Of a DNA stretch of 36,873 nucleotides, positions 1 to 9,458 are shown one piece after another. Source of the DNA: Desulfuromonas sp. SDB (GTDB taxonomy: Bacteria > SDB-A); the NCBI GenBank assembly GCA_001412365.1, contig LKUE01000198.1, positions 1-36,873 on the forward strand, written 5' to 3'. A model generated the notes under the pieces. That model saw nothing but the letters and a program-made list of their open reading frames with translations, was not told the origin of the DNA and made no database searches. Within the stretch, counting starts at the first letter, position 1, and every line of letters begins with the position of its first letter. The translations under genes and the position numbers were made by a program.

Positions 1-322
1 AAACCAATAAATTCAACAGGGCTTTTTTTCGCTGCCGTTCCTCTTCAATTAATTTTTGATAATTTACATCTTCTCCTATAAATACTGCCGCCACCATCTG
101 TTGATCTTCCCCTATGGAAGGCAAGGCAATGATTTGTCCCAGATTTTCTATGTACTTGGATACGGGGGGAAGATTTTCTTTATCAAAAACACTCTGTACG
201 ATTTTATAAAGAGGGGTGTGGATGGAAATTTTTTCACCGGTATCCACATTCAGAAATTTTTTGTACTTCTGGTTAAAATCCAGAATTTTTCCGTTTCGAT
301 CAGCAATTAACAATTGTTGCAT
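1..322 (-). CDS. PAS-domain signalling protein, N-terminal part (cut by window edge)
   Basis: An open minus-strand frame begins with ATG at 320-322 and runs off the window start, giving 107 codons with no stop. An in-frame TAG lies three codons upstream of the ATG, so this start is the most upstream ATG available. The first residues (MQQLLIADRNGKILDFNQKY) look like the opening strand and helix of a PAS sensor domain. Around residues 82-107 a 'GEDVNYQKLIEEERQRK' stretch resembles the linker helix that leads into a histidine kinase or similar output domain. The start lies only two bases beyond the ileS stop, so it is probably translated by coupling; I see no clear ribosome binding site. The output domain is outside the window, so kinase, diguanylate cyclase or regulator all remain possible. 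Confidence 0.6.
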   Translation of the reverse strand, partial: MQQLLIADRNGKILDFNQKYKKFLNVDTGEKISIHTPLYKIVQSVFDKENLPPVSKYIENLGQIIALPSIGEDQQMVAAVFIGEDVNYQKLIEEERQRKKALLNLLV

Positions 323-324
323 AG

Positions 325-3300
325 TTAACTATCAATTTTAGTTAGATAAATTTTTATTATATCACCTAATGCCTCATCTTGATAACTAAACCAAGAAGAT
401 GGTTTTTCAGAAAAATCAATACTCATTCCTAAAGTTTCAGCTAGAATTAATTCCTGATAGGCTTCCGCTGCCCGTTGCCAGGGCGAAGGAACTATTAAAC
501 TTAACTTAATCCGGTCGGATACTTGAAGATTTGCCTGAGCCCGGGCATTTTGAATCTGACGAATTAATTCCCTGGCCAATCCTTCTTGTTCAAGATCAGG
601 GGTAATCTTTAAATCCAAGGATACTACTAAATCCCCCTCGGAAACACAATCTGAATCAGGTTTGGCTTCCCATTGCACCTCATATTCCTGGGGAGAAAGA
701 ACTTCTCCTAAAACTTCAACTTTATCTCCCTCTCTAAACTGAAAATCGCCCTGCTTGCCTGCTTTTATCAGTTGCTGAACTTTACCTCCCAAGCGGGGAC
801 CTACCAGTTTAGCCTGAACTTTAAGCACAGGAGTTCCTAAATTGTGCGGATCATCTTCATATTTTACCTTTTTGACATTTAACTCATCCCGGATCAAGTC
901 TTCAAACTCCAGAATAGTCTCACTATGTTCCCCTGATATGCTAATTTCAGCTAATGGCTGCCTTACTCTGATATTTTCCTTTTTTCTTAAGCTATGACCC
1001 AACCTTACAATTTTCCTAACCAATCTCATCTTTTCCAATAATTCATGGTCAAAAGGAATGCTTTGATAATCAGGCCAGAATTCCAGATGAACGCTTTGTT
1101 GAAAATCAGACTTGGGGAAAGTTAAACTCTGAAAAATATATTCAGTCAAAAAGGGAAGAAAGGGAGCACAGGTTTTTGAAAACATTATCAAAACAGTGTA
1201 AAGGGTATTATAAGCAGCCAGTTTATCCTGATCATTTTCAGATTTCCAGAACCGCCTTCTGCTCCTTCTTAAATACCAATTGGTAAGTACTTCCATAAAA
1301 GCTTTAATGTAATCAGTGGCTTCAGAAATCTCATAGTTCATCATGGCTTGTTCCACGTTATTGACTGTATTATGCAGTTCGGAAAGAATATACTGGTCTA
1401 AATGATAATCACTGGAATAATCCAACTCAGCCCGGTAACCGTCAATATTGGAATACATGGTGAAAAAATAATAAACATTCCACCAGGGAAGTAAAATATT
1501 TTTTACCACTTCTTCAATACCCGTTCCTTTATCATCAATGGCAAAATTACCCCCTTTGAGTATTGGATTATCAATCAAATACCACCTCATGGCGTCTGCA
1601 CCGTAAATATTGAACATAGCCATAGGGTCAGGATAATTTCGCAGACGTTTGGATAGCTTCCGTCCCAGCTTATCCAGAATTACTCCATGACAGATTACAT
1701 TTTTAAAGGAAGGTTTATCAAACAGGGCAACTGAAAGGACATTTAAGGTGTAAAACCATCCCCTGGTTTGTGCAATATATTCCACAATGAAGTCAGCAGG
1801 AAAATTTTCATCAAACCATTTCTTATTTTCCACCGGATAATGAACATGAGCGAAGGGCATGGATCCGGATTCAAACCAACAATCCAAAACATCCGGAACC
1901 CTGGTCAAAATCCCTGTGTGGCATTGCGTACAGGGAGCTACCAGTTCATCAATATAGGGACGGTGTAGATCTTTAACTTCAACCTTGAAAAATTCATTTA
2001 ATTGCTTAATTGCTCCAAAAACTTCCTGGTGATCGCATTTATCACATTTCCATACCGGAATGGGAGCTCCAAAATATCTGTTCCTGCTTATGGACCAATC
2101 TCTAGCCCCTTCAATCCATTTCCCAAATTGCCCATCTTTAACATGTTCAGGAATCCAGTTAATTTGCTGATTGGCATCAATCAATCTTTGTTTAAACTCA
2201 GTAACTGCCACATACCAGGAAGGTAATGCTCGGTAAACCAAAGGGGTATTGCATCTCCAGCAATGAGGGTAGTTATGTTCAATGGTTTGATGCAGCACTA
2301 ATTTATGCTCTTGTTTCAGTCTTTTGATAATAGAGCGATTTGTATCAAAAACATTTTGTCCTGAATATTCGGGGATTTGCTGGGTAAACTTTGCTTGAGC
2401 ATCAATTGGACAGACCGTTTCAATATTATTATTATTACACAAATTTTGGTCATCTTCTCCAAAACCAGGAGCTATATGCACTATTCCGGTGCCCTCATCA
2501 ATCCCTACAAAGTCAGCCAATAAAACCTTAAACGCATTGGGTATATCTTTAAAATAACTAAACAGGGGTGTATATCGAAGATCTTTCAAATCTTCTCCGG
2601 TTCCTTTCCAAACCACCTGATGATCCGGCTGAAAAATTGACTTATACAGTTCATACCGGTTTTCAGCCAGGAGGTACAACTCCCCTTGATCTAAAATTCC
2701 CCAGTACTCAATATCTTTACCTACGGCAATAGCTAAATTGCTGGGTAAGGTCCAGGGAGTGGTTGTCCACACTAAAAGATATGCGGGAAAATTTTCGAAT
2801 TTATCTTTTAATTTAAACCTTAAAGTTACTGAGGGATCCTGTCTGGATCTGGTAGCATCATCCATTCTGGTTTCAAAATTTGAAAGGGGAGTTTCACATC
2901 GGGCACAATAAGATACCACCCTTTCCTTCTGGTAGATTAAGCCCAGATCATATAAATTTTTAAATGCCCAAATCACTGATTCCATGTAAGACAAATCCAT
3001 GGTTTTATATGCTCCTGCAAAATCAACCCAACGACCCTGCCTGGTTACAAACCTTTCCCATTCATCAACATATTTTAAAACCAGTTTTTTACAACCTTCG
3101 TTAAACTTATCAATACCGTATTCTTCAATTTCTTTTTTCCCCCCCAGACCTGCTTCTTTCTCCATCTCCATCTCCGCCGGCAATCCATGACAGTCCCAGC
3201 CAAATCTCCGGGGAACCCGGTATCCTTTCATGGTAAAGAACCGGGGCACTACATCTTTGACATAACCGGTAAGTATGTGTCCGTAATGAGGAAGACCATT

Positions 3301-3468
3301 GGCAAAGGGCGGTCCATCATAAAAAACATAGTCTTTTGCATTTTGCTCTTCTCTGATTTTTATTGATTTTTCAAAAATTTTATAATCTTTCCAGAATTTA
3401 AGGATTGATTCTTCGATCTCGGGAAAATTGGGCTTGGATTTTTCCTCAGGATAAATTTTTTCGTTCAT
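325..3468 (-). CDS. ileS: isoleucyl-tRNA synthetase (type 2, about 1047 aa)
   Basis: Charges tRNA-Ile with isoleucine in the cytoplasm. The class I HIGH signature appears as HYGH at residues 61-64, following PPFANGLP. The editing-domain motif WTTTPWTLPSNLA lies near residue 235. The KMSKS loop is read as KLSKR near residue 600, followed by NYPDP. Cysteine pairs (CARC, CDKC, CTQC) are present in the inserted domains. The length of 1047 aa and the long C-terminal region fit the eukaryote/archaea-like type 2 enzymes, a group in which mupirocin insensitivity is common, rather than the roughly 930-aa type 1. The start has an AAGGAG-like site just upstream. The gene is separated by 128 bp from the upstream glycosyltransferase gene, and its stop is two bases from the next start. 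The Leu in place of Met in the KMSKS loop is a mild deviation. Confidence 0.96.
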   Translation of the reverse strand: MNEKIYPEEKSKPNFPEIEESILKFWKDYKIFEKSIKIREEQNAKDYVFYDGPPFANGLPHYGHILTGYVKDVVPRFFTMKGYRVPRRFGWDCHGLPAEMEMEKEAGLGGKKEIEEYGIDKFNEGCKKLVLKYVDEWERFVTRQGRWVDFAGAYKTMDLSYMESVIWAFKNLYDLGLIYQKERVVSYCARCETPLSNFETRMDDATRSRQDPSVTLRFKLKDKFENFPAYLLVWTTTPWTLPSNLAIAVGKDIEYWGILDQGELYLLAENRYELYKSIFQPDHQVVWKGTGEDLKDLRYTPLFSYFKDIPNAFKVLLADFVGIDEGTGIVHIAPGFGEDDQNLCNNNNIETVCPIDAQAKFTQQIPEYSGQNVFDTNRSIIKRLKQEHKLVLHQTIEHNYPHCWRCNTPLVYRALPSWYVAVTEFKQRLIDANQQINWIPEHVKDGQFGKWIEGARDWSISRNRYFGAPIPVWKCDKCDHQEVFGAIKQLNEFFKVEVKDLHRPYIDELVAPCTQCHTGILTRVPDVLDCWFESGSMPFAHVHYPVENKKWFDENFPADFIVEYIAQTRGWFYTLNVLSVALFDKPSFKNVICHGVILDKLGRKLSKRLRNYPDPMAMFNIYGADAMRWYLIDNPILKGGNFAIDDKGTGIEEVVKNILLPWWNVYYFFTMYSNIDGYRAELDYSSDYHLDQYILSELHNTVNNVEQAMMNYEISEATDYIKAFMEVLTNWYLRRSRRRFWKSENDQDKLAAYNTLYTVLIMFSKTCAPFLPFLTEYIFQSLTFPKSDFQQSVHLEFWPDYQSIPFDHELLEKMRLVRKIVRLGHSLRKKENIRVRQPLAEISISGEHSETILEFEDLIRDELNVKKVKYEDDPHNLGTPVLKVQAKLVGPRLGGKVQQLIKAGKQGDFQFREGDKVEVLGEVLSPQEYEVQWEAKPDSDCVSEGDLVVSLDLKITPDLEQEGLARELIRQIQNARAQANLQVSDRIKLSLIVPSPWQRAAEAYQELILAETLGMSIDFSEKPSSWFSYQDEALGDIIKIYLTKIDS

Positions 3469-3514
3469 CTTGCTCCTTCCAGATCTCTTGATAATATTTA
3501 AAAATTGTAATGTA

Positions 3515-3536
3515 TAAACTATTTATCCATAGTTTA
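3515..3536. repeat. inverted repeat upstream of ileS
   Basis: Perfect 8-bp arms, TAAACTAT and ATAGTTTA, are separated by TTATCC, 47 bases ahead of the ileS start in the 128-bp gap. It could be an operator or a weak hairpin. It is AT-rich and has no T-tract, so it is not a convincing terminator. I see no T-box leader, for which the gap is too short. Confidence 0.35.
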
Positions 3537-3596
3537 CTATTTTGTTAGTTAGAGACTAGATTTTATAATCGGGAATTTAAAAAATCAAGCTCTTAT

Positions 3597-4721
3597 CTAA
3601 TTTACGCTACGATTAAAGTTACGCCTGATAAAATCTAACCAGGTTTCGGCATCGTTTCCCGTAATTTTCCAAAAATATTTAATCCCTGTGTTTAAATCAA
3701 CATGATGCCCACAGTAATTTATAAATTGTCGGATCCTTAAGCCGTTGAACCAAAGGTAATATCTGTTCATAAAACTTTGAGTGGTTCTGGAGTTTTTTCT
3801 GCAGGATTCAATTATTTCTTCAGCCGGCCATTGTTGCAGAAACTTTTTTATATTTACTGAAGGGAACTGCAGTTCTCCCGGATATCCGGATTCAGACCAA
3901 TTGTGCAGATAGTTAAACCACTTTTTTATTTCTTCAAATAAATGAGGAGAAGGCAGTTTATTTAAATTTATTTTACCTTCTAAATATCTGCTTAAAGCAG
4001 GTCCAGTACCAAAAGGAACTCGAGAAGATACTCTAGCTGCGGGATAAGTTCGGGTAGTGTAGATGTGTTCAATATCCCCGTGTAATTTTAATTTCTGAAG
4101 GAGATAAAAATCTTCCCCCGCTTTTTTGGCAGGAAATCCCCCTACCTTTATATAAGGATCATTGATGAAAGTTATGGAAGATCCCACTGACCAAAAAGCA
4201 TAAGGAGTGCCGGTAATCTGAACCGCCCGGTAATAATATCGGAGATACAATTCATATTTAACCATGGCGTCTCTTAACTGCACATCTTCCGGCAACTGAT
4301 GCCAGCTGTCCACAGTAATACCTGCTAAATTGCTTTGATCATATTTTCTTTGTACTTCCTGGAAATAATTTGATTCCACCAGAGTATCCGCATCCATACA
4401 AAAACAGATGGTGGGAGATGGTTGATCTTTTAATCCCTGGGAAAAGCCAATTCTTCTGATTAAACCCACACTATGCTTGTCAGCGGGTATAGCATTGGAT
4501 GATGAGAACTTGTCAATTAACTTTATTTCCGGGTAGTCCCGTTTAATTTTCTTCCAGGTCATCAGGTTGTTGTCGAAAATTATTTTCGAGCAATCCCGGG
4601 GATTATTGATCACCACAATAGTTTTAACCTGGGAATAATTTTGGGCAGACCTTAAACTGTCCAACGTTTTAAAAATCCATTGATATTCAGCCATGGCCGG
4701 AATAACTAAAAGTTTATTCAT
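3597..4721 (-). CDS. family 2-type glycosyltransferase
   Basis: Probable cytoplasmic or membrane-associated sugar transferase using a nucleotide-sugar donor; acceptor unknown. The 374-aa protein opens with a short Rossmann-type strand (LLVIPAMAE) and a second strand near residue 33 (TIVVINNP). It has a DxD-like metal/donor site, MDADT, near residue 109. Later there is a GGFPAKKAGEDF segment near residue 195, matching the GGF...ED acceptor-side motif of family 2 enzymes. I see no transmembrane helix. The start overlaps the end of miaA by 8 bp, so it is translated with the pnp-miaA genes, but that pairing does not reveal its product. The C-terminal 120 residues are not recognised. Confidence 0.7.
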   Translation of the reverse strand: MNKLLVIPAMAEYQWIFKTLDSLRSAQNYSQVKTIVVINNPRDCSKIIFDNNLMTWKKIKRDYPEIKLIDKFSSSNAIPADKHSVGLIRRIGFSQGLKDQPSPTICFCMDADTLVESNYFQEVQRKYDQSNLAGITVDSWHQLPEDVQLRDAMVKYELYLRYYYRAVQITGTPYAFWSVGSSITFINDPYIKVGGFPAKKAGEDFYLLQKLKLHGDIEHIYTTRTYPAARVSSRVPFGTGPALSRYLEGKINLNKLPSPHLFEEIKKWFNYLHNWSESGYPGELQFPSVNIKKFLQQWPAEEIIESCRKNSRTTQSFMNRYYLWFNGLRIRQFINYCGHHVDLNTGIKYFWKITGNDAETWLDFIRRNFNRSVN

Positions 4722-5616
4722 TTTTACTTTTAAAATATCTGTCTAAAAATCTAAGTAAAAGATGTTCATTTTTCTGTTCAAACCAATGAATTTTATATCC
4801 TTTTCTCTCCATCCTTCTAAACCATGAATTTTGTCTTTTAGAAAAAGAGATAATTGCCCTGGATAATTCCCTAGTCATCTCTTTGTAGCTTATCCGGTCA
4901 GTAATATAGAGGGTTACCCACTTATATTCCAAGCCAATAGAAGTCAACCAGTCAATGGATAAGCCCTGATCTATTAAATCTCTTACTTCCTCAATCATCC
5001 CTTGTTCGAATCTCTGTTCCAGCCTTTTCCTTATATTTTTCTTCTGAACTGACCGGGGGGCGGTAATCCCGATTATCAGATAATCATACTGGGGGATGGT
5101 GTAGGGAGGCAACTCCGAGTTGTGCTGATATTTTTTTATTTCTATATACCGGATAATTCTGCGCTTACTGCTTCCCTGGTCATATTCAACCTGCAAGTTA
5201 TCTGCAATTTTTCTTATTTCCTCCAATGATTTGTTTTCCAGATTATTTCTAAATGAAAAATCTGGCTTCACTGCTGGTATTTTATATCCTTGCACCACTG
5301 CTTCCAGGTATAATCCAGTACCCCCACAGATAATAGGTATTTTATTCCGGGAAAGAATTTCCTGGATTGCTTTATAAGCATGATACTGGAATTGCTTTAA
5401 ACTAAATCTATTCCCCGGTTCAACTATATCAATTAAGTGATATTTAATATTTCCCAGCTGATTAAGATCTTTACCCGTGCCTACATTTAACTTGCGGTAA
5501 ACCTGCCGGGAATCAGCGGAAATTATCTCTCCCCCATACCGGTGGGCGTATGCTGCGGCTAGTGCTGTTTTGCCAACGGCAGTGGGACCTAGGACAACTA
5601 ATACTTTGGGAAGCAT
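4714..5616 (-). CDS. miaA: tRNA dimethylallyltransferase
   Basis: Adds a dimethylallyl group to N6 of A37 in tRNAs that read UNN codons. The P-loop is GPTAVGKT at residues 9-16. It is followed by the DSRQVYRKLNVGTGKD substrate motif near 35-50 and GGTGLYLEAVVQGY near 98-111. The C-terminal third carries SIGLEYKW and the SFSKRQNSWFRR tRNA-contact segment. The length of 300 aa is usual. The ATG overlaps the stop of the nucleoside phosphorylase gene (TAATG), so the two are translationally coupled; the 3' end overlaps the glycosyltransferase start by 8 bp. Confidence 0.96.
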   Translation of the reverse strand: MLPKVLVVLGPTAVGKTALAAAYAHRYGGEIISADSRQVYRKLNVGTGKDLNQLGNIKYHLIDIVEPGNRFSLKQFQYHAYKAIQEILSRNKIPIICGGTGLYLEAVVQGYKIPAVKPDFSFRNNLENKSLEEIRKIADNLQVEYDQGSSKRRIIRYIEIKKYQHNSELPPYTIPQYDYLIIGITAPRSVQKKNIRKRLEQRFEQGMIEEVRDLIDQGLSIDWLTSIGLEYKWVTLYITDRISYKEMTRELSRAIISFSKRQNSWFRRMERKGYKIHWFEQKNEHLLLRFLDRYFKSKNE

Positions 5617-6464
5617 TAGATTTCAAACTGTTCTAAAAATCTGGTGATAATATCAGAAATTATTACCCCTCCGCATTTTGCCGCCCGTACCACTTCCACT
5701 TCATCAATAAACGACATCACCCCGGGATCGTTTACATTGGTAATTACTGACATCCCCAAAACATTCATGCCCATATGGGCTGCCGCAATAACTTCCGGCA
5801 CGGTGGACATTCCTACCGCATCCGCCCCTAATATTTTAAGCATTCTGGTTTCTGCCCCGGTTTCAAAACTTGGTCCCACTAGTCCCGCATAAATCCCAAA
5901 ATGCAACTTAATATTAAGTTCTCGGGATATTTCATCTGCTTTTTGGATATATTTAGGAGAATAAGCATGGGCAATCATGGGGAATCTAGTCCCCAGAGTT
6001 TCCAGATTTGGTCCGATCAGAGGATTTGTGCCCATAAGGTTTAGATGATCTTCAATAACCATTACCTCCCCCGACTCCATATCCTCATTCAACCCTCCCG
6101 CCGCATTGGTAACAATCAAGGTTTTAGTTCCAAGCCAGGATATCATTCTAAGAGGGCGTACAACTTCTCTGGCTGTATATCCTTCATACAAATGCAGTCT
6201 TCCGGTCATCACCGCCACCCGATGACCGGAAAGTGTTCCAAACAGTATCTGTTTATGATGAAAAGGAGCAGAAGGCACTGAAATCCCGGGAACATCAGAC
6301 ATCTCCACGGTTATCTCAATATCCAAGTAAGGCTCAAGGCATTCTGCCAAACCCGAGCCCATTACCATCAGTATTTCTGGTTCACCCACATCCTGTTGAT
6401 CCAACCAATTGGCTCCGTTGGCAATAATCTGATATTCCCGTTTAGCTGCATTATCTATCATCAT
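5616..6464 (-). CDS. punA: purine nucleoside phosphorylase (trimeric type)
   Basis: Cleaves inosine/guanosine-type nucleosides with phosphate to base and ribose 1-phosphate in purine salvage. Family signatures: MGSGLAECLEP near residue 34 for the phosphate loop, MTGRLHLYEGY near 85-95, TNAAGGLNEDM near 117, GPSFETGAETRM near 197-208 carrying the base-binding Glu, and SVITNVNDPG near 243-252 with the conserved Asn. The 282-aa length matches the trimeric, human-like class. An AGGA ribosome site overlaps the stop codon of the upstream carboxypeptidase gene, and two consecutive ATGs are possible starts. Its stop overlaps the miaA start. Confidence 0.93.
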   Translation of the reverse strand: MMIDNAAKREYQIIANGANWLDQQDVGEPEILMVMGSGLAECLEPYLDIEITVEMSDVPGISVPSAPFHHKQILFGTLSGHRVAVMTGRLHLYEGYTAREVVRPLRMISWLGTKTLIVTNAAGGLNEDMESGEVMVIEDHLNLMGTNPLIGPNLETLGTRFPMIAHAYSPKYIQKADEISRELNIKLHFGIYAGLVGPSFETGAETRMLKILGADAVGMSTVPEVIAAAHMGMNVLGMSVITNVNDPGVMSFIDEVEVVRAAKCGGVIISDIITRFLEQFEI

Positions 6465-6469
6465 AATTC

Positions 6470-9319
6470 CTAAAACATAATAAACTTGCAGTAGCTTCTC
6501 TGATCATTGTTCTTAACTACTGCAAAATAACTCCCTGCCGATACTGGATTTTGTTGTGCTCTTTGTTCCCATGTATAAGTGCCCGGTTGAATCAGGTCCG
6601 TTTCAAATATCTTTCTTCCGCTGACATCGAAAATCATCAGTTGACCGGGATTTTGGGGACTGACTCCACTCACTTCAAAAATCATCTGTTGACTTCCTAA
6701 GGTCATCACCGGTCTAATTTGTAATTTTTCTCCGGGGGGATTAACCCCAATGGGCTGTTCAACTCCCAGGGGATTATAAATTCTGATATCATCTACATAC
6801 CACCCTTCATCCACTATCATGTAATCTGAATACAATCTAAATCTAAATTGAACCGTAGTGCCGCTGGGAATAGAATTGAGATCTAAACTGGCCTGCTGCC
6901 AGCTTCCATTGGTGCCAGTTAAGCTTCTCAAACTATTCCAGTTAGAACCGTCGGTTGAATATTCCACATGAACATAATCCCATCCTGATTCCACTTCATA
7001 CCATTCCCAAAATTCAAGCACACAACCACTGGCAATTACCACCGGAGGGGTAACCAGGGAGGCATCCATGTTATTGCTGTACTGCCAACTTCCTTCATTG
7101 CCACAATACCAGCTGTGAGTGGGGGAATGGGATTTATGGGTAGTAATATGCCACAAATCATTACTTCCCGAATGAGTCCAGGAGCCCTGCCCATTTTCCA
7201 CTGAATCACAAAATTCCTGGAAACCGACAAATACACTTACAGTATCCATGATGGTAAATTCACCTGAACCGGTGATTTCCACCTCAATATCAACCAGAGT
7301 GCCCAAGGGCATGGCTGCTGAAAAAGACATAGAAAATGCAGGCAGATCAACCGTATCTCCGGAAGCTAAACTAGATATAAAATAAGAGGAATCATACAAA
7401 GTTACTCCTGAAGTCAGGGAGGTAATTGCAGTATTGACATTGGTAGCATTAGCCATTCCCACATTGCTCAGGGAAAGGAATAATTCCGCACTGTCTCCGG
7501 GATAAGGCAGCACCGGATCAAAATTATAATCTACAATGCTCACGGACGCTTCCTGGGGTCGTCCGTAGTTAACCACTCCGTCTAAATCGTAACCAGGATA
7601 ACTTCCTGAATAGGAACCGTCTCCGTCATCCACCAGCATAAGGTACCGGGCTTGGGACAAACCGGTGCCGGAGATATCAATTTCCCCAGTCCCGTTTACC
7701 ATTCCTGCAAATTCCCAGGGTCCAGACCAGGTGGGATTATTCCCCACATAAACACTGCAGGCTTCAGTGGTTCCGTCATTTCCTTCAAAGACCTTCAGGT
7801 CAAATCCGGATTTATTGAACACAGGATGAGCTGGTCCCATATCCAAGATTATCCATCCATCCCTTTGACCACTTTGGCTGGCTGCTCCCAGAGAGACAAA
7901 ATTGCCATCAGGTGCGCCTAAACTGTGGGGGGTTACCGTATGGTTCTGGTCGTTGTAATTGGGAACATTGCACAGCACCACTCTAAACCCATAAGAAGTA
8001 TCCTGGGGGGATAAAGAAACATCAACCCGGGTACAGGTATCCGCATAAGTAGTTATTCCACTGATTATTTTTTCCTGGTATCCCGGAGCGCTTACCCGGA
8101 TAGAATAGGTTCCGGGAAGGGTGTAGCGGTGATAGTCTCCGAAATTCTGATCAGTGTAGATTGGCCAGTCTTTCTCTATGACGGTTATCCTTGCCCACAG
8201 AGGATCTCCGCTAATAGAATCAGTTACATATCCGGCAATCCCCTGTCCAGCTACTCTGATCATTTCAAACATGGCGCTGTCATTTAAGGTACAGATTCCA
8301 TTTAATACATTAGCCGGAGGATTTTTAGTGCTATACACTTCCACCGTGGATCCGATACATCCGGAAATTCCGTAGTCATAATCTTTGGTGGGACCATTGA
8401 TATAGTACATGCAATGTGATCCCTGTTCATGAGGATAACCGGTAATGGCTGAATAAATTGACCACACTGCATTGTAGGCATCGTGGTCGTAAGGTCTGTC
8501 ATAATGATAGCTCCAGGCTTGTGAAATTTGTACGGTGCCGGTGTGATAAGATGCGGCTACGGTAAAATTACGGCTATCCATTAAGCTTCGCAATGCCTGT
8601 GATTCAGGCTGGGAGAAGGGATACTGGCTTCCTCCTTCCCTATCCCACATATATCCGTATTCTCTATTTAAATCAATTCCATTGGCATTATACCTGGTCA
8701 GAGATTCCCGTCCATCCGGATTTATCATCGGAGCTATCCAGATATCCCGGTTGTTTACATAACTGGTTATATAAGATATGCTCCCGTAACCCTCGCACAG
8801 TCTTTTAGCCAGCCACAGACATACTTCCGAAGCGGGGGTTTCATCACCATGATGTAAGCCGTCAAAACGCACTTCCGGCTCAAATTCATCCTGATCAGGA
8901 TTATCAGTTATCCTCATCACCTGGATTACTCTTCCCTGTACTGAATAACCCAGGGTATCCACTCTGACTATATCAGGATTGGCTTGAGCCAGACTTTCCA
9001 CAAAAGCAACGGTCTGAGCATGGTTGTGATAGGCGGCAAAATCAGGTTGGGAGAACAGTTGTCGTAAGTACTTGCTGTAGTCGGGGATAATAATTTCAAC
9101 CGGATATCCCCGGGACATTATCCGGGCGACTTCAGCTTCGGTCAGCACCACTTCTATCTGATTGGGTGAAACTACTCTATCCGGTACAATCTTAATTTCC
9201 CTGCATTCCTGCCTTATATCCGAAGAAGGTAAAGTAATCCTAACCACTTGTTCTAATCCCCAGGCAGAGGAAGAAAACAAAACAATTAGCATAACCGGTA
9301 GGATAATGATGCGTTTCAA
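6470..9319 (-). CDS. secreted M14-family zinc carboxypeptidase with adhesion-type domains and C-terminal sorting module
   Basis: Extracellular peptidase of 949 aa. I place the start at the TTG at 9317-9319: a GGAGGG site lies 7 bases upstream and the product begins with a typical signal peptide (LKRIIILPVMLIVLFSSSAWG). A longer in-frame reading from 9400 would put 27 residues ahead of the signal. Zinc ligands are visible as HGDE (H157, E160) and SYHTG (H259). The substrate-binding Asn-Arg is in DLNREY (218-219), and a candidate catalytic Glu lies in GSTVEVY (E328). After the catalytic part come a carboxypeptidase-regulatory-like beta domain (near 365-445), a beta-sandwich region, a CARDB-like region, and an immune-inhibitor/MAM-like domain rich in Trp. 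The last 90 residues (FDVSGRKIFETDL ... SAGSYFAVV) resemble type IX secretion/FlgD-type C-terminal modules. The gene starts a minus-strand run with punA and miaA. Confidence 0.88.
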   Translation of the reverse strand: MKRIIILPVMLIVLFSSSAWGLEQVVRITLPSSDIRQECREIKIVPDRVVSPNQIEVVLTEAEVARIMSRGYPVEIIIPDYSKYLRQLFSQPDFAAYHNHAQTVAFVESLAQANPDIVRVDTLGYSVQGRVIQVMRITDNPDQDEFEPEVRFDGLHHGDETPASEVCLWLAKRLCEGYGSISYITSYVNNRDIWIAPMINPDGRESLTRYNANGIDLNREYGYMWDREGGSQYPFSQPESQALRSLMDSRNFTVAASYHTGTVQISQAWSYHYDRPYDHDAYNAVWSIYSAITGYPHEQGSHCMYYINGPTKDYDYGISGCIGSTVEVYSTKNPPANVLNGICTLNDSAMFEMIRVAGQGIAGYVTDSISGDPLWARITVIEKDWPIYTDQNFGDYHRYTLPGTYSIRVSAPGYQEKIISGITTYADTCTRVDVSLSPQDTSYGFRVVLCNVPNYNDQNHTVTPHSLGAPDGNFVSLGAASQSGQRDGWIILDMGPAHPVFNKSGFDLKVFEGNDGTTEACSVYVGNNPTWSGPWEFAGMVNGTGEIDISGTGLSQARYLMLVDDGDGSYSGSYPGYDLDGVVNYGRPQEASVSIVDYNFDPVLPYPGDSAELFLSLSNVGMANATNVNTAITSLTSGVTLYDSSYFISSLASGDTVDLPAFSMSFSAAMPLGTLVDIEVEITGSGEFTIMDTVSVFVGFQEFCDSVENGQGSWTHSGSNDLWHITTHKSHSPTHSWYCGNEGSWQYSNNMDASLVTPPVVIASGCVLEFWEWYEVESGWDYVHVEYSTDGSNWNSLRSLTGTNGSWQQASLDLNSIPSGTTVQFRFRLYSDYMIVDEGWYVDDIRIYNPLGVEQPIGVNPPGEKLQIRPVMTLGSQQMIFEVSGVSPQNPGQLMIFDVSGRKIFETDLIQPGTYTWEQRAQQNPVSAGSYFAVVKNNDQRSYCKFIMF

Positions 9320-9406
9320 TTTAATTCCCTCCGTAAAAGATGTTTTAACTAAATGAAAATTGAATTTTACAAATGATAACATAAATTTATAATTTCCCAA
9401 ATTAAA

Positions 9407-9435
9407 TTGATGTTGACGTTGCCTGATGCTATAAA
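9407..9435 (+). promoter_or_regulatory. predicted sigma70-type promoter of the gcv operon
   Basis: The -35 is TTGATG (9407-9412), the spacer is exactly 17 bp and the -10 is TATAAA (9430-9435). It lies about 50 bases ahead of gcvT in the divergent gap to the carboxypeptidase gene. The inferred start of transcription is near 9442. I find no glycine-riboswitch-sized leader between it and gcvT. Confidence 0.6.
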
Positions 9436-9444
9436 ATATCCTAT

Positions 9445-9458
9445 ATGTTATTTAACAT
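9445..9458. promoter_or_regulatory. inverted repeat next to the gcv transcription start
   Basis: The arms ATGTTA and TAACAT are separated by TT, just downstream of the predicted -10. Placement at about +4 to +17 suits a repressor operator; the binding factor is unknown. It is short and AT-rich, so chance is possible. Confidence 0.35.

Noticed and set aside
56-310. A plus-strand open frame of 84 codons at the left edge
   Set aside because: It lies opposite the PAS-gene frame, which has a clear start and protein-like composition; the plus frame has no ribosome site or family likeness.
3469-3596. T-box leader upstream of ileS
   Set aside because: The gap is 128 bases with no specifier-loop or antiterminator-like pattern.
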